Notes under the pieces: generated by a model
Databases searched by the model: none
What the model saw: the letters and a program-made list of their open reading frames with translations, nothing else
Told to the model about the DNA's origin: nothing
Shown here: piece by piece, positions 8,432 through 21,090 of the stretch
Numbering within the stretch: position 1 is the stretch's first letter
How the letters are laid out: each line of letters begins with the position of its first letter
Program-made: the position numbers and the translations under genes
From: Deltaproteobacteria bacterium
GTDB lineage: Bacteria > Myxococcota_A > Polyangia > Polyangiales > Polyangiaceae
NCBI GenBank assembly: GCA_016218915.1
Contig: JACRCQ010000057.1
Span: 1-64,000 of the forward strand
Length of the DNA: 64,000 bases
Direction: 5' to 3'

Positions 8432-9942
8432 CAGAGGATGACCCCTGTGTCGCCATCGTAGAGCGTGACCATCCGCAGCACGGGGAACTCCTTGAGCCCG
8501 AGCTTCACGTCCGCTGGCAGCCCATTGAGCTTCAGATCGTAGGGGCCATCGCCGAGCTTGCGTACGCCCTCGGTGTCGCGAATGACGTTGAACACGTCGG
8601 ACCAGGCGACTTCGCCCGCGGGGTTGCCCTCGGCGTCGCGCACGTTGAAGCCGAAGTCGACGTCGGGGTTGGGCGTCCCATCGGAGAGCTCGATCCGGAA
8701 CATCTCGGTGAGCCGCCGTCGGATGCGGTCTCGCGTGTCGCCCGGCGAGGCGCCCTGCCGCAGGAAGATGCGCGCTTCGACGTCGACGGTTCGGTAGACG
8801 GGGTCCTGCACGCCGACCTGGAACGTGAGCGTGCACGGGTACACCTCGGTCACCTGCTTGAGCACGAGGTTCTTGAGCGCGGGGGTCGGTAGCCCGCCTC
8901 CCTTCGGAATCACGAACAGCACACCGCTGTTCTCCTGGATCGTCGAGTCCTCGTTCGAGGTGAGCATGAGGGCGCGGGAGACGCCGGGTACGCGCCGGGC
9001 GTTGATCTCAAAGTCCTCGCGCGACACCGTTCGCGTAAGGGCGCGCAGGCTTTCGGGCGCCAGGAGCTTGGCCGACGCGATGCTCTGGCGATCCGAGCCT
9101 CCCTGCGCGGGCGCCGGATTGGTGACCATCAACCGAACCGGACGCCCGTGCGCGTCGGCGAAGCTGCCCTCCACCACGACGAGCCGGCCGGCGTCGACGT
9201 TGCCCACCGCCCCGCCGCCTGTCTTGTACGTGACCGAGATCGTGCCTGAAGGCGGCGCTCCGTTCACCCCGTTGCCGAACCGGATCATCGCCCGGTCGTT
9301 CTGATCGACGAGCACGAGGAAATGCCTATCGTTCGGCCCCGAGCCGAGCAGGCTGTCGACCTCGGCATACATGCCGTTCGACGCGGAGATCGTGGCGGAA
9401 CCGTCAATGTACGGGGTGCGATCAAGGAGCAGGTCGAGGCCCGCGAGTCCTCGAGAGTCGAAGAGCTGCGTGTGCGTCTCGGAGTGCTCGACGGTCGCCG
9501 TGGCAACCGGGGGCGACGTTCCGGCGGCGATCACCAACAGCGCCAACAGCTGGAAGCGAACGGGCTCGGTGACTTCCTGGGTCCGCACCACGGTTCCCGC
9601 CTGGAGCGCCACGTTGGCCGACGGTGGCGCTTGCAGCGAGAACTGGACTGCGGCCTTGGCCGCGCGCGCCCCCTGCAACTTGAAGCCAAGCATGCGCGCC
9701 AGCGCGATCACGTTCTTGCGCTGCGTCGCGGTCGCCAGCCGCGACTCGCGGGCCTGGGCGTCAAGGTAGTAGGTGATGACGTCGCCGACGAAGGCGTACA
9801 TCTCGAGCAGGATGTTGCCGAAGCCCGCGACGGAGTAGTCGCTCCACTCGGGGAACACCGACTGCAGCAGGGCGATCAGCCGCTCGCGCAGGGCGTCGAA
9901 GTCCTTCGAGGTGTAGTCGACGCTGGGCGGGAGCAAGGGCAC
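8431..9942 (-). CDS. J: Baseplate J-like protein
   Basis: 503 residues with a GTG start at 9942. The N-terminus ([19 protein letters not shown], then [14 protein letters not shown]) and the C-terminal [12 protein letters not shown] are typical of the P2 gpJ / Mu gp47 family, which forms the baseplate wedge. It heads a coupled run J, acidic protein, lectin-like, hypothetical, gpI. A class-1 promoter lies 20 bases upstream of the start. Confidence 0.85.
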   Translation of the reverse strand: MPLLPPSVDYTSKDFDALRERLIALLQSVFPEWSDYSVAGFGNILLEMYAFVGDVITYYLDAQARESRLATATQRKNVIALARMLGFKLQGARAAKAAVQFSLQAPPSANVALQAGTVVRTQEVTEPVRFQLLALLVIAAGTSPPVATATVEHSETHTQLFDSRGLAGLDLLLDRTPYIDGSATISASNGMYAEVDSLLGSGPNDRHFLVLVDQNDRAMIRFGNGVNGAPPSGTISVTYKTGGGAVGNVDAGRLVVVEGSFADAHGRPVRLMVTNPAPAQGGSDRQSIASAKLLAPESLRALTRTVSREDFEINARRVPGVSRALMLTSNEDSTIQENSGVLFVIPKGGGLPTPALKNLVLKQVTEVYPCTLTFQVGVQDPVYRTVDVEARIFLRQGASPGDTRDRIRRRLTEMFRIELSDGTPNPDVDFGFNVRDAEGNPAGEVAWSDVFNVIRDTEGVRKLGDGPYDLKLNGLPADVKLGLKEFPVLRMVTLYDGDTGVIL

Positions 9943-9961
9943 GGCTGGGGCCTCCGGGGAG

Positions 9962-9991
9962 GCAGAGGGCGCCGGCGCCAGGTCCGGGACA
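9962..9991 (-). promoter_or_regulatory. ECF-like promoter, class 1, before gpJ
   Basis: TGTCCC, 18 bases, CTCTGC on the minus strand in the gap before the gpJ-like gene. The flanks also match those of the fibre promoter (CTCTGCCTCCCCG). The second box ends 20 bases before the GTG. Confidence 0.6.
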
Positions 9992-9993
9992 GA

Positions 9994-10371
9994 CTATTGC
10001 CCAATCGGAATCGAGAGCGACCTGGTCCTCGAGGACGCCGCCGTTGCCCGGTACCTCAGCCGAATGGTCACTGTGGACCCATCGCGTGCGACGCCAAGCT
10101 CGAGAATCTGTGCTTCCGGAAGCCACTTCCGCAGTGCATCGCGCACGTACACGCGGGCAAGCTCGGCAAGCACTGCGTCGTTCCGCTGGTGGCGCAGCAA
10201 GTGGACCTGACAGCCGAACGCGGTCCTCCATGGGAGCTCACCCGACGACCGGTTCGTGGCTCCCTCCGTCGCCAGTACCTGCTCGACCTTGGACGCCAGT
10301 AGCTCCTCGTCGTCGCCAGACGCGAAGTCCCGCTTGCGGTCGCGGCGGAAGGGGATGAGTACGCCGCTCAC
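9994..10371 (-). CDS. W: Baseplate protein W (gp25-like)
   Basis: 125 residues. The pattern GELPWRTAFGCQVHLLRH followed by VYVRDALRKWLP is typical of the gpW/gp25 baseplate wedge family, which joins the wedge to the sheath; usual length is 110-140. The GTG start at 10371 overlaps the previous stop as GTGA. Together with gpJ it marks a P2/T4-type contractile baseplate. Confidence 0.8.
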   Translation of the reverse strand: MSGVLIPFRRDRKRDFASGDDEELLASKVEQVLATEGATNRSSGELPWRTAFGCQVHLLRHQRNDAVLAELARVYVRDALRKWLPEAQILELGVARDGSTVTIRLRYRATAASSRTRSLSIPIGQ

Positions 10372-11048
10372 TTCACCGGCCCAGGCACCGCAGTCCTCGC
10401 GCCCTCGAGTGCCTTGATGAGAGCGTCGAAGGGCGGGATGGCGTCGTCGAGCGGGCGCCCCGCGAGGTCCTTGAGATCAGGCACCTGCGGTCCGCCGATG
10501 AGCCCCATGAAGATGTTGATGATGCCGAGCAGCTTGCCGAGCGCCGCCAGGGCCTTACCGACGTTCGCCGCCTCGGTCGCGACGTTCGCCTGGGCGCACT
10601 GACAGATCGCCATCAGGCCGGCGTCGGCGAGGTTCTTCGCGCGGTCGATTGCGCCCAGGATCTGGAGCATCTGCGCCTGCAGGTGCATGAGCTGGCTGCG
10701 GACAGTGCGTAGCGTTTCGATGGCCAGCGTGAGGAGCCGTCGCACCATGCGCGGAAGGACCACCCACGGCAGCATGTTCAGCAGCTTGTTGAGCTTCTCC
10801 GCGAGGTCGGGAAGGCACGCCGTGAGAATGCTCGGGTCGGGTGGCGGGCCGAGGGCGTCTGGGATTGCCTTTACGCAATTATAGATGGCGACGATCATGT
10901 CGATCATGTCGAAAAACGGCACCAAGGGCGTCAATACCGGCTGAATTATCTTCATCAGATTGACGTCCGAGATTTCGATCGGACCGGGCATCACGAAGTC
11001 GAAGGGGTCTGGGAATTCGGGCAATTCCAAGCAAATGTCGAACGCCAT
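10368..11048 (-). CDS. Hypothetical helical baseplate protein
   Basis: 226 residues from the ATG at 11048 (TAATG overlap with the spike stop; GGAGG upstream). It is largely hydrophobic and helical, with segments such as LTPLVPFFDMIDMIVAIYNC and LLGIINIFMGLIGG that could be membrane-active or form a helical bundle. It lies between the spike (gpV) and gpW genes, so a baseplate role is likely. No family was recognised. Confidence 0.6.
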   Translation of the reverse strand: MAFDICLELPEFPDPFDFVMPGPIEISDVNLMKIIQPVLTPLVPFFDMIDMIVAIYNCVKAIPDALGPPPDPSILTACLPDLAEKLNKLLNMLPWVVLPRMVRRLLTLAIETLRTVRSQLMHLQAQMLQILGAIDRAKNLADAGLMAICQCAQANVATEAANVGKALAALGKLLGIINIFMGLIGGPQVPDLKDLAGRPLDDAIPPFDALIKALEGARTAVPGPVK

Positions 11049-11629
11049 TAGATAGCCTCCGCCACGGGGCGAACCACCCGGCCCGCGATGTTCACCTGCG
11101 TGGCCTCGAGCGTGATGCCGCCGACGGCGCGGATGGTGAGCGAGGTCGTCGCCTGCAGCGTGACCGTGTTCGCCTCGGCGTTGAACTCGAGGTAGTCGCC
11201 AGTCTTCTTGTTGGTCAGTTTGAGCTTCCGCGCACCCTTGGTTTCGTCGAGCTCGATGCGGAAGGTCTCGGTCGCCAAGACCCGATTGTCGGGCGGGTCC
11301 TTCTGCGCCTCCTCCGGGACCTCGGACTGCCCGTCGGGCTTCCCCCAATGCGCTGCGAGGTAGTAGGGCTGATCGATGTCCCCCTGGTTGAAGAACAGCG
11401 CGACCTCGGCGTTCTCCTCGGGCACGGCGAAGAAGCCTCGGTCCTTGGAGCCACCCCCGACGGTCCCGAGCGGCCACGCCCAGCCGCTGGTTGGCTCGAT
11501 CAACCCGGGCACGCACACGCGGACACGGCCGAGCCCCTCCGGATCCTTGCGGTCGACCACGTATCCCACGTACATGCCGAGCAGTCGTGTGTCGTTCTGC
11601 CCGAGGTCGTCATCGAATTGCGGATACAC
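11048..11629 (-). CDS. V: Baseplate spike protein V (OB-fold)
   Basis: 193 residues from a GTG at 11629, chosen because GGAGG lies about 10 bases upstream; a longer frame upstream is not coding. The OB-fold signature [12 protein letters not shown], then WAWPLG and [17 protein letters not shown], defines the gpV/gp5-type spike. The C-terminal half becomes a repetitive beta-strand region ([20 protein letters not shown]), as in beta-helical spikes. It pierces the outer membrane as the tail contracts. It follows the gpD-like hub by 2 bases. Confidence 0.8.
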   Translation of the reverse strand: MYPQFDDDLGQNDTRLLGMYVGYVVDRKDPEGLGRVRVCVPGLIEPTSGWAWPLGTVGGGSKDRGFFAVPEENAEVALFFNQGDIDQPYYLAAHWGKPDGQSEVPEEAQKDPPDNRVLATETFRIELDETKGARKLKLTNKKTGDYLEFNAEANTVTLQATTSLTIRAVGGITLEATQVNIAGRVVRPVAEAI

Positions 11630-11631
11630 GA

Positions 11632-12912
11632 TTATCGCCCTCCACCGTGTGGCCTTGCCTCGGGGTCGTTCGAGCGGCCGCTGTCGTCGCGGTATTCGAC
11701 GTAGGTCTCCCCGGTCTCCGCGTTGACCCGTTCGACGGGCTGGCGTTTGCCAGGCACCTTGGGCGCCGACGCGTTGTGGTCGCCGGTCTGCGGCTTGGTG
11801 CGCTGCGAGCCCGCACCCCCACCCTGACCGGGCTTTCCCTTGCCGTCGCGCTTGAGCTTGAGGTCTACCGTGTAGCCCGACGACGACACGGAGTGCTTGG
11901 CCTCGGTGACGTAGTACTTCCCCGACAGAAGCGGCGAGACGCCTCGGACCTCGACCACGGTCTTTGCCGCGATCGTCGGGTCGCCCACGACCTGCATCGT
12001 GAGCTTGATGGTCTCGCGCTCGGCCTTCACGAAGCGAGCGTCGGCTTCTCGCTGGGCAGCGGTCTTCGTGGTGGCGGTCGAAGGCGCAACGTTTGCCGTC
12101 GCGTTTCTCTTCAACACCGAGGTGGTGCCGTTGGCTGGGTTGACCACCTCGATCGTGTCGGCGAGCGTCGACCTCTTGGCCGTGTCGGCGTTCGACGACA
12201 CCTCGTGCGTGGTCTTTGCCTTCGGGTCGCGTCCCTTCAAGGTCACGTTGCCAGCACGCTTCGCGAGGTCGGAGTCCGTGTTGACGGAGATCACCTCGCC
12301 CCGCTCGGGGTCCGCGTACCACGTGAACACGTGGGTGGGCGCCGCATCCTGGCGTCGCGGGTGGAAGTGCAGCCCGGTGCCATCGACGAAGAATTGGAAG
12401 CCCTCCTTGGCTGCGAGGCGGGTGAGGAATCGCGCGTCGGTCTCGGCGGCCTGGTTGATCACGTCGATCGCGTCGGGCGTGTCCTCGATGTCCACGAACG
12501 CCCCCTCGTACCCGGCGTCCTTGGCGACCTCGCGGACGACCTCGGAGCGGGTCTTTCCCTCCCATCGCCGCGTCTTGGCTTGCTGGTTCATCAGCGTCGA
12601 GAGCGCCTGGCCCTCCAGCGTGAGCTGCTGGAAGCCCTTCATCGACTTGACGACCACGCGCCTCGGCGGCGACATGTTGCCGGGGTGCCCCCAGGAGACC
12701 TCGACGACGGCGCCGCCCATGAGCTCCTCGCGGTCGAACAGGGCGAGGTCGAAGTTGTCGAGAAGCAGGGAGAGCTTGTCGGCCTTGTTGTCGCAGTCCT
12801 CGAAGGTCATCGAGAGCAGGCGCCCGCCTAGGTCGAGGGGCTCACCAGCGGCGGCTTTCTCGTCCTTGAAGAGCGTGAGGCGGACGCCGGGGGAGGAGCG
12901 ATTGGAGGACAT
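11632..12912 (-). CDS. D: Tail hub protein, late control gene D-like
   Basis: 426 residues, ATG at 12912. The N-terminal region ([13 protein letters not shown], then EVSWGHPG) and the central [19 protein letters not shown] are typical of the gpD/gp27/VgrG-N hub family that seats the spike on the tube. The C-terminus is a charged, low-complexity tail. A class-1 promoter lies 20 bases upstream, so a transcript probably starts here for hub, spike, 226-residue protein and gpW. Confidence 0.8.
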   Translation of the reverse strand: MSSNRSSPGVRLTLFKDEKAAAGEPLDLGGRLLSMTFEDCDNKADKLSLLLDNFDLALFDREELMGGAVVEVSWGHPGNMSPPRRVVVKSMKGFQQLTLEGQALSTLMNQQAKTRRWEGKTRSEVVREVAKDAGYEGAFVDIEDTPDAIDVINQAAETDARFLTRLAAKEGFQFFVDGTGLHFHPRRQDAAPTHVFTWYADPERGEVISVNTDSDLAKRAGNVTLKGRDPKAKTTHEVSSNADTAKRSTLADTIEVVNPANGTTSVLKRNATANVAPSTATTKTAAQREADARFVKAERETIKLTMQVVGDPTIAAKTVVEVRGVSPLLSGKYYVTEAKHSVSSSGYTVDLKLKRDGKGKPGQGGGAGSQRTKPQTGDHNASAPKVPGKRQPVERVNAETGETYVEYRDDSGRSNDPEARPHGGGR

Positions 12913-12931
12913 GGATGAGACTCGCCGAAGA

Positions 12932-12961
12932 GCAGAGCCTTCCCACGCGCCCGCCGGGACA
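12932..12961 (-). promoter_or_regulatory. ECF-like promoter, class 1, before hub gene
   Basis: TGTCCC, 18 bases, CTCTGC on the minus strand in the gap upstream of the hub gene. The second box ends 20 bases before the ATG, as in the fibre and gpJ copies, although the spacer sequence is unrelated. Confidence 0.6.
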
Positions 12962-12966
12962 AGGTG

Positions 12967-13308
12967 CTATCCCGCTTCCCTCCTCCTCGCCTCCGCCAGG
13001 ACCACGTCCGTCAGAACCCGTGTCGACGGGATGACCACCGTCGACCCCTCCTCGAGCGCGAGCGTCGGGTCGAGGATCGGATCCGGCTGGAAGTCGGCGA
13101 TCGCCCACCAGAAGCCGCACGCCCGCGGTAGCGGCGCGAAGTAGCGACCGGCCAGGTCGAACAGCGTCTCGCCGCCGACGACGCAGTGGATGCGGTTGTC
13201 GGCGAACACGCGGTACCGGAAGGGCTCGCGTTCGGTGAGGAACCTTCGCCCGTCCTCGTCGAGCACACCCAGGCAGAAGCCGTGACGCGAGCCGGATTGC
13301 GGGGGCAT
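12967..13308 (-). CDS. LysM-like tail protein (gpX-type)
   Basis: 113 residues from the ATG at 13308, overlapping the previous stop (TGATG). The pattern VVGGETLFDLAGRYF ... WWAIADFQP ... STVVIPS is a LysM-type fold as in P2 gpX and related tail-tube/baseplate adaptors. It sits between the tube-adaptor gene and the hub, consistent with linking tube to hub. Confidence 0.7.
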   Translation of the reverse strand: MPPQSGSRHGFCLGVLDEDGRRFLTEREPFRYRVFADNRIHCVVGGETLFDLAGRYFAPLPRACGFWWAIADFQPDPILDPTLALEEGSTVVIPSTRVLTDVVLAEARRREAG

Positions 13309-13817
13309 CAGACCTCTTGCCTCCGTTCCTCGGACGTCACCCGCGCATCGAGGATCTCCTCGAACGTGACGGTTGCCGTGTAGACCTGCACCTTCCCGTC
13401 GGCCGCGAATTGCTTGTACTGGAATTCGAGGTCGGTCAGCACCGTCTCGATGGTGAGCACGTTCGGCCAGATGAACAGCGTTCGCGGCGGGGCCGTGGCG
13501 GGCACGCCCTCGGTGCCCTTTGGGGGCACGGTCAGCGCCCGCAGGAACCCGCGGAATTCGAGGATGTCGGGCGTGGCGATCTGCTCTGAAGAGAAGAAGC
13601 GGTCCAGGTAGAACTCCACGCCGGAGAGCTGGCGGTTTCCCGTCGACTGGAACTGCAGGAGCTGGTGCGACAGCCCCGGCACGGTGACGCGGTTCCAGTT
13701 GATCTGGATCTTCTCCGAAAGCTGCGTCGGGTTGAACAGGCAGTCGATGCTCTCGGCCGTCTCGACGTTCACAAGCGAGCAACGGGAGGGGCGCGTTCCT
13801 GCGTATTCGATTCCCAT
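13308..13817 (-). CDS. Contractile tube-adaptor protein (CIS tube/gp53-like)
   Basis: 169 residues from the ATG at 13817. The segment [17 protein letters not shown], then [20 protein letters not shown], resembles the N-terminal domain of the contractile-injection-system tube protein family (Afp7/Pvc7-like), which in Afp/PVC particles links tube and spike. Here the LysM part is a separate downstream gene rather than fused. It follows the tape measure by 7 bases. Confidence 0.65.
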   Translation of the reverse strand: MGIEYAGTRPSRCSLVNVETAESIDCLFNPTQLSEKIQINWNRVTVPGLSHQLLQFQSTGNRQLSGVEFYLDRFFSSEQIATPDILEFRGFLRALTVPPKGTEGVPATAPPRTLFIWPNVLTIETVLTDLEFQYKQFAADGKVQVYTATVTFEEILDARVTSEERRQEV

Positions 13818-13824
13818 CGCGTCC

Positions 13825-16506
13825 TCAGTAGGCCGGCACCGGCGAGAAGCTGCGCGAAGCCGTGTCCGACCCCGCCTTGTGGACCGCGCGCGCCACGGTC
13901 TGCCCATCGATCTGCACGTTCACGATGACGGGCTGTGGCGGCGGCACGTTCTGGGTCACTGGCAGCGCGAACGGATTCGGCTGGGTCGACAGCGGGAGCG
14001 ATGCAAGCGCGGGCATCGGCGTGGTCGCAGGCGTTGCCGACGCTGGCGCTCGGCCGGCCGTGGTCGGCTTCACTGGTGTGAAGCTGAGCGACTCGACACC
14101 GAAGTCCTGCGCCATCTCGCGGTGGGTGAAGCCCTTGAAGTCCCGCACTGCGGACTGGATCCCGGTCGAAGCGCCGAACAGGCCGGCAATCGAATCGATC
14201 ACGCCGCCGATGGCTCCCGCGAGCTCGAGCACGGCGCCGATTACCGCATCGATCACACCGAACGCGATGAGCTTCATGCCGGTCCAGATCTCGCTCCACG
14301 AGCCGCTGAAGATGCCTCCGATGATGAACACCACGCCGGTAACCACGTCGGCCAGCCCGGAGAAGATGGCAATGACCGCGCCAACGACGCCGCTGACGAT
14401 CGACACCCCAGCCGAGATGACCGCCACCACGAGGCCGATCGCCCCGACGATAACCGACACGGCGAACCCGATGACCGTGCCGAGCGAGGTCCAAGCGTCG
14501 CCGTTCTCACGGGTCGCGCTCGCGTTTCCGGACAGAGCGTTGATCGACTCGGCGAGCTTCGCTCCGAGCTGGGTCACCGCATTCGAAAGCAGCGCTGCCG
14601 CTGGGCGCACCATGTCCCAAGCGCTGGCGATACCCGTGGCGATGAGGATGACCGCGGTCATTCCCTGCACCAGGAGGTCGAATGCGACCGCGAGGGTCCT
14701 CCCCACCGATTCCCCGGTGGTGCCGAATGCCTTGAACTTCTCGCTGGCGGCGCCCGCATCGTCGCGTTCGCTCAGGAACCCGAGAGCCACGCCGAGACGC
14801 TCCAGCGCGGCCATGAACTGGTCCAGCGTGGGACGGGCTGCCTCCAGACCAGCCGAGAACCCCGTGGCGATACCCGAGAAGAAGTTGCTGATTCGATTGC
14901 CCCACAGGAAGAGGTTGATCAGGAAGTCCTTCAGCCCCGCGTTCTCTGCCTTGTTGAGCTCCTCACGCACGGCGCCCGAGAACCCGCCCTGCTCGACAAG
15001 CTGCTTGATGGCGTCGAAGAAGAGCGATACGCGCGCCCACATGCGCTGGGAGAGGTCCGCGATGCCTCCCACGTTCTTCTGGAATGCCACGTAGAGCCCC
15101 GCGACGGCGAGGCCGACCGCAGCGACCACTGCGATCGCAGGCAACATCACGGCCAGAATCCCGCTGATCGTGATTCCCGCAGCCTTGAGGCCAATCACGA
15201 GCAGCGCGATACCCGCCTTGGCGGCGATAGCCGCGCCGACGACCGTGAGAATCGCGCCGGCGCCGACGAAGAGCGCGGCGAAGCCCTTCGTCACCGGGCC
15301 GGGCATCGCGCGGACGAACCGGATGAACCCGTTGAGAGCGTCGATGACCACTGCGATGATCGGCTTGAACACCTTGGCAAAGGGCTCGCCAACGACGATC
15401 GCCAGCGTCTCGAGCGAGCCGCTCAGGAGCTGCTTCTGCCCAGCGAAGGTGTCGAGCATCTTGTCGCGGAACGCGGCCGCGGTGCCTCCGGCGTTCTCGA
15501 ACTGCTTGCGGAGGTAGGCGATTGCGTCGGCGCCTTTCACCGTCGCGCCGGTGTTCGTGGTGATGCCGTTGGTCACCTGCGTAAGAATCGCCTGCAAGCT
15601 GCCGAGTGCGTGGGCCCCGAACGTGTCGATGAGGAACGACGACCGCTTGGCGTCGGTCATCTCGTTGAGCTTCGGGACCATGTCCCCGATGATGTCGAGG
15701 AAGCTGCGGAAGCCCCCTTCCTTGGTCGTGACCGACACGCCGAGGCCCTTGAGGGCGTTCTGGACCTTGTGGTCGGCCATGCGCTCCATTGCAACCGCGA
15801 GCCCGGTGGAAGCGCGCTCGACCCCGGGGATGATGTTCTTGACCAGGCCGAGGGAGACCAGCGTCTCCGACATCGACTGGTGCAGCGCCTGCGCCCCGCG
15901 CGATGCGATGCCGAGGGCCATGGGGAGCTCGGACGCGTTCAGGGCGAACACGTTGACCGCCTGCAGCATCTGGTCGACCGCCATCGTCGCGGAGTCCGCC
16001 GACAGGCCGAAGGCCTTCAGCGCCTGCGACGCCAAGCCGGCGGCCTGCGCTGGGCTCAGCTCCCCGAGGGAGCCGCCTGCCAGGTCCAGCACGGGAATGA
16101 GGAGCTTCATCGAGTCCTGCGCGTTGAAGCCTGCCTGCGCGAGCTCCTTGAGCCCGACAGTCGCCTCGGTCGGCGAGAACTGGGTGGCGATGCCAGCGTC
16201 GATGGCGGCGTCCTTGAGGAGGGCGAGCTCTTCCTTGGTGGCGCCCGACACCGCGGCGACGGCGGCGATCGCCTGCTCGAACTGGCCGGCCTTGTCCGCG
16301 AGGGCGAACGCCCCGCCCACCATGGCGGCGCCGGCGGTCATCACCCCGAGCCCGATGCTGAGCTGCCCGAACGCCGACGCAATGCTGTCGGTGCCGAGGC
16401 CGACCCGCCGGTCCAGGCTCATGAAGTGGCGCTCAAGCGACATCATCTTCGACGACGCAAGATCGCGGGCGGTGAAGATGAAGCCGAGACCCATGTTGTT
16501 CATCAT
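13825..16506 (-). CDS. Tail tape measure protein
   Basis: 893 residues. The N-terminal third has the TP901-type core ([20 protein letters not shown], then [18 protein letters not shown]). The centre and C-terminal part hold several long hydrophobic, Gly/Ala-rich helices (about residues 390-460 and 660-740), as in tape measures that insert into the host membrane. It is the longest tail gene and follows the tail chaperone pair, the usual order. Its length sets tail length; 893 residues implies a tail of roughly 130 nm by the common 1.5 angstrom-per-residue rule. Confidence 0.85.
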   Translation of the reverse strand: MMNNMGLGFIFTARDLASSKMMSLERHFMSLDRRVGLGTDSIASAFGQLSIGLGVMTAGAAMVGGAFALADKAGQFEQAIAAVAAVSGATKEELALLKDAAIDAGIATQFSPTEATVGLKELAQAGFNAQDSMKLLIPVLDLAGGSLGELSPAQAAGLASQALKAFGLSADSATMAVDQMLQAVNVFALNASELPMALGIASRGAQALHQSMSETLVSLGLVKNIIPGVERASTGLAVAMERMADHKVQNALKGLGVSVTTKEGGFRSFLDIIGDMVPKLNEMTDAKRSSFLIDTFGAHALGSLQAILTQVTNGITTNTGATVKGADAIAYLRKQFENAGGTAAAFRDKMLDTFAGQKQLLSGSLETLAIVVGEPFAKVFKPIIAVVIDALNGFIRFVRAMPGPVTKGFAALFVGAGAILTVVGAAIAAKAGIALLVIGLKAAGITISGILAVMLPAIAVVAAVGLAVAGLYVAFQKNVGGIADLSQRMWARVSLFFDAIKQLVEQGGFSGAVREELNKAENAGLKDFLINLFLWGNRISNFFSGIATGFSAGLEAARPTLDQFMAALERLGVALGFLSERDDAGAASEKFKAFGTTGESVGRTLAVAFDLLVQGMTAVILIATGIASAWDMVRPAAALLSNAVTQLGAKLAESINALSGNASATRENGDAWTSLGTVIGFAVSVIVGAIGLVVAVISAGVSIVSGVVGAVIAIFSGLADVVTGVVFIIGGIFSGSWSEIWTGMKLIAFGVIDAVIGAVLELAGAIGGVIDSIAGLFGASTGIQSAVRDFKGFTHREMAQDFGVESLSFTPVKPTTAGRAPASATPATTPMPALASLPLSTQPNPFALPVTQNVPPPQPVIVNVQIDGQTVARAVHKAGSDTASRSFSPVPAY

Positions 16507-16512
16507 GGCTGG

Positions 16513-16758
16513 TCACCGTTTCTTGCCGGCGCGTTCGATCTCCCTGGCTTCACGCGATCGTTGGTCGCCGATGCGCTCGATGAACCAGTCGCGATCGGCA
16601 GTGGTCATCTCGAGTGCCTCGCCCATGCTCATGCCGAGCCCCGACCCGCCGTGCTGCCGCCAGCAAAGCTGGAACAGCGCCTCGCGCCAGGCGTCGGGGT
16701 CTACTGCGGGGAGGAGCCACTCGGGTCCCGCCTCCGTGCCGTCCGGGCCTTGCCCGGA
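16513..16758 (-). CDS. Tail assembly chaperone, second (-1 frame) part
   Basis: A short frame overlaps the end of the chaperone gene in the -1 frame and runs to 16513. It encodes [14 protein letters not shown], then [13 protein letters not shown] and a basic helical tail, a pattern common in the second tail-chaperone product next to tape measures. No convincing start codon precedes the conserved part; an ATG at 16632 would lose half of it. It is therefore probably made by -1 frameshifting from the upstream gene. The start given is only where the frame becomes relevant. No classic XXXYYYZ slip heptamer was found. Confidence 0.45.
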   Translation of the reverse strand, partial: SGQGPDGTEAGPEWLLPAVDPDAWREALFQLCWRQHGGSGLGMSMGEALEMTTADRDWFIERIGDQRSREAREIERAGKKR

Positions 16759-17474
16759 AGGAAGAAGCTCTGGTCGAAAGGGAGCTGCACGTGTTGCCGC
16801 GCTAAGCACTCGGGGCACTCCACCTCGATCGTGGTCTCGACGCCGCAGTCCACGCGGTCGAACTCGTCGAGGAGAGAGTCGGCATCGCGCATCGAGATGT
16901 CCTCGAGGAAGCGGCGCTTGTCCTTGTCCTCGATGCCCTCGACCTCGAGGCAGCGGAAGGCGAGCATCGCGGAGAGCATGCGCTCGCCAGCGTTGCGTTT
17001 GATGGCGGGCAGCTTGTGCTCGTCGGCGCCGGTCAGCAATCGGAACCACGCTCGGCGCCCCGCATCGGAAAGCTTCGTCTCGAAGCGGTTCCCGTCCAAG
17101 AACGCGGCTCGGCTTGACTCCGAGAGCGGACGGACCGGGAGCTGCCGCAGGTCGAGCTCCCAGTCGATGCGCGCCCGGCAACCGGCCTCGCTGCACGTGA
17201 CCGAGAACGCGTACTCGGAGCCGTAGGTCAGCGCGCGGATCTCGATCAGGGCGAAAAACCGGTCGCCCTGCAGCACCTTGTCCCAGTCGATCGCCTTGCC
17301 GCCGAAGTCGTAGGGGCCGGCGTCGTGGGTCTCCTCCCAGCACGCGCGAAGCAGCTCGTCGACGACGCTGCCGGTCTTGGCTAGCTTGCGATCAGCGAGG
17401 AAGCGCTCTTCGCGAACCTTGAGTCCGCGGATTGAGCCGGTGAGGCCCGTGGGGCAGGTGATGACGTGGGGCAT
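16701..17474 (-). CDS. Tail assembly chaperone / gp26-like baseplate protein
   Basis: 257 residues from the ATG at 17474, preceded by GGGAGG; an upstream in-frame start is less likely as it lies in promoter sequence. A CxxC pair near the C-terminus ([12 protein letters not shown], then FDQSFFLP) is typical of the T4 gp26-like/tail-chaperone family. It precedes the tape measure with an overlapping -1 frame, the normal arrangement for chaperones that coat the tape measure during assembly. Promoter and palindrome lie upstream. Confidence 0.65.
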   Translation of the reverse strand: MPHVITCPTGLTGSIRGLKVREERFLADRKLAKTGSVVDELLRACWEETHDAGPYDFGGKAIDWDKVLQGDRFFALIEIRALTYGSEYAFSVTCSEAGCRARIDWELDLRQLPVRPLSESSRAAFLDGNRFETKLSDAGRRAWFRLLTGADEHKLPAIKRNAGERMLSAMLAFRCLEVEGIEDKDKRRFLEDISMRDADSLLDEFDRVDCGVETTIEVECPECLARQHVQLPFDQSFFLPGKARTARRRDPSGSSPQ

Positions 17475-17491
17475 GATGGATCCTCCCAGAA

Positions 17492-17521
17492 GCAGAGGTC
17501 GAGGCACTTCCTTGAGGGACA
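17492..17521 (-). promoter_or_regulatory. ECF-like promoter, class 1, before tail chaperone
   Basis: TGTCCC, 18 bases, CTCTGC on the minus strand; the second box ends 18 bases before the ATG at 17474. Its first box lies inside a perfect palindrome at 17510-17528, so a repressor bound there would block it. Confidence 0.6.
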
Positions 17522-17528
17522 CTCAAGG
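17510..17528. promoter_or_regulatory. Palindrome over promoter box (possible operator)
   Basis: CCTTGAG, 5 bases (GGACA), CTCAAGG: a perfect 7-bp inverted repeat that spans the first box of the minus-strand promoter and sits between two divergent genes (tail chaperone and the SHILP protein). It could be an operator for either. It could also be a weak terminator, but no gene ends here. Confidence 0.4.
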
Positions 17529-17607
17529 GGCCGCCCCCCCCGTTGCTTGACGTCGTCGCGATCTCCTCGATACCGTTCTCGGTCGAGGCGAAGGTGAAGG
17601 AGCAACC

Positions 17608-18351
17608 ATGGCGAACATCGGAACCTGTGCACTCTGCGGCGATGAGAATGTCGCAATCGAAAGGAGTCACATCCTGCCCGCTTGGTCGTACGAGCGCGTA
17701 AGCCGCTATTCACCCGGTAGGTCGGAGCCGGTCCTCGTGACTGAAGACGTCGCCTTGCAGACTTCAGAGCAGGTTCGGCGACCCCTCCTATGCCGAAAGT
17801 GCGAACAACGGTTCAGCGACCAGGAGAAGGTCGTTGCACGGTGGGTAGTGCAGGAGGACGGTTCCTTTCCCCTGCTACAGCAAGCCCGAGAGCTCGAGAA
17901 AGATGTCGCAATAGAGATCAGCGAAGAAGCCGCGCGCGCACTCTCATACTTCGGGACGAGCGTGATCTGGCGTGCGGATGTCGCGCAAATCGACCCCGTC
18001 GTGTCTCTCGGCAACGCGCTCAAGCCAACGCGTGCGTTCCTTCTCGGGGAGAGCGCACCTCCGGCCGTCATGGTCCTCACGCTTCTTCTGCCCCCACGGG
18101 GCTATCCGCGCATGGACCGCGTAGTATCGTTCCCTGAAAGCAGCGGCGGGGATTCCGATGCCCGCCATGAATTCGTCTGCTGCGGCGTAAGATTCAGCTA
18201 CATCGTCGGAGAAACTGCATCGTTCGGTGCAGTAAACGCCTTCAACACGAGACTCGCGTTCGTGTCGGCGGGACACAGCATTCTGCAGTCGGTAACTGAT
18301 AGGGTAGGCAAGGTGACAATGAAAGGGAAACTCGCTGCCAAGCACGAGTAG
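17608..18351 (+). CDS. HNH-like/zinc-binding SHILP protein, plus-strand cargo gene
   Basis: 247 residues with an AAGGAG site before the ATG. Cys7/Cys10 (CALCG), then ERSHILPAW with His21, then Cys62/Cys65 ([15 protein letters not shown]), make a CxxC...SHIxP...CxxCE pattern typical of a widespread HNH-like hypothetical family. The zinc ligands and His suggest nuclease ancestry, but no complete HNH triad was proven. It is the only plus-strand gene in the tail module, placed between tail tube and chaperone, and looks AT-richer than its neighbours: a cargo gene. It converges on the tube gene with a 17-bp gap. Confidence 0.6.
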   Translation: MANIGTCALCGDENVAIERSHILPAWSYERVSRYSPGRSEPVLVTEDVALQTSEQVRRPLLCRKCEQRFSDQEKVVARWVVQEDGSFPLLQQARELEKDVAIEISEEAARALSYFGTSVIWRADVAQIDPVVSLGNALKPTRAFLLGESAPPAVMVLTLLLPPRGYPRMDRVVSFPESSGGDSDARHEFVCCGVRFSYIVGETASFGAVNAFNTRLAFVSAGHSILQSVTDRVGKVTMKGKLAAKHE

Positions 18352-18368
18352 GCGACAGTCCGTCTGCT

Positions 18369-18830
<462 letters not shown>

Positions 18831-18841
18831 GACTCCTCCGA

Positions 18842-21061
<2,220 letters not shown>

Positions 21062-21090
21062 CGATTACCTCGCAGTCGGGATTCGAGCCT

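Noticed and set aside
11630-12565. Upstream extension of the spike frame to 12565
   Set aside because: The region is covered by the gpD-like hub in another frame. A GTG at 11629 with GGAGG upstream is the natural spike start.
13684-17226. A 1180-residue open frame on the plus strand through the tape measure region
   Set aside because: It is antisense to the tape measure and chaperone genes, lacks recognisable domains, and is explained by high GC and the bias of the real minus-strand codons.
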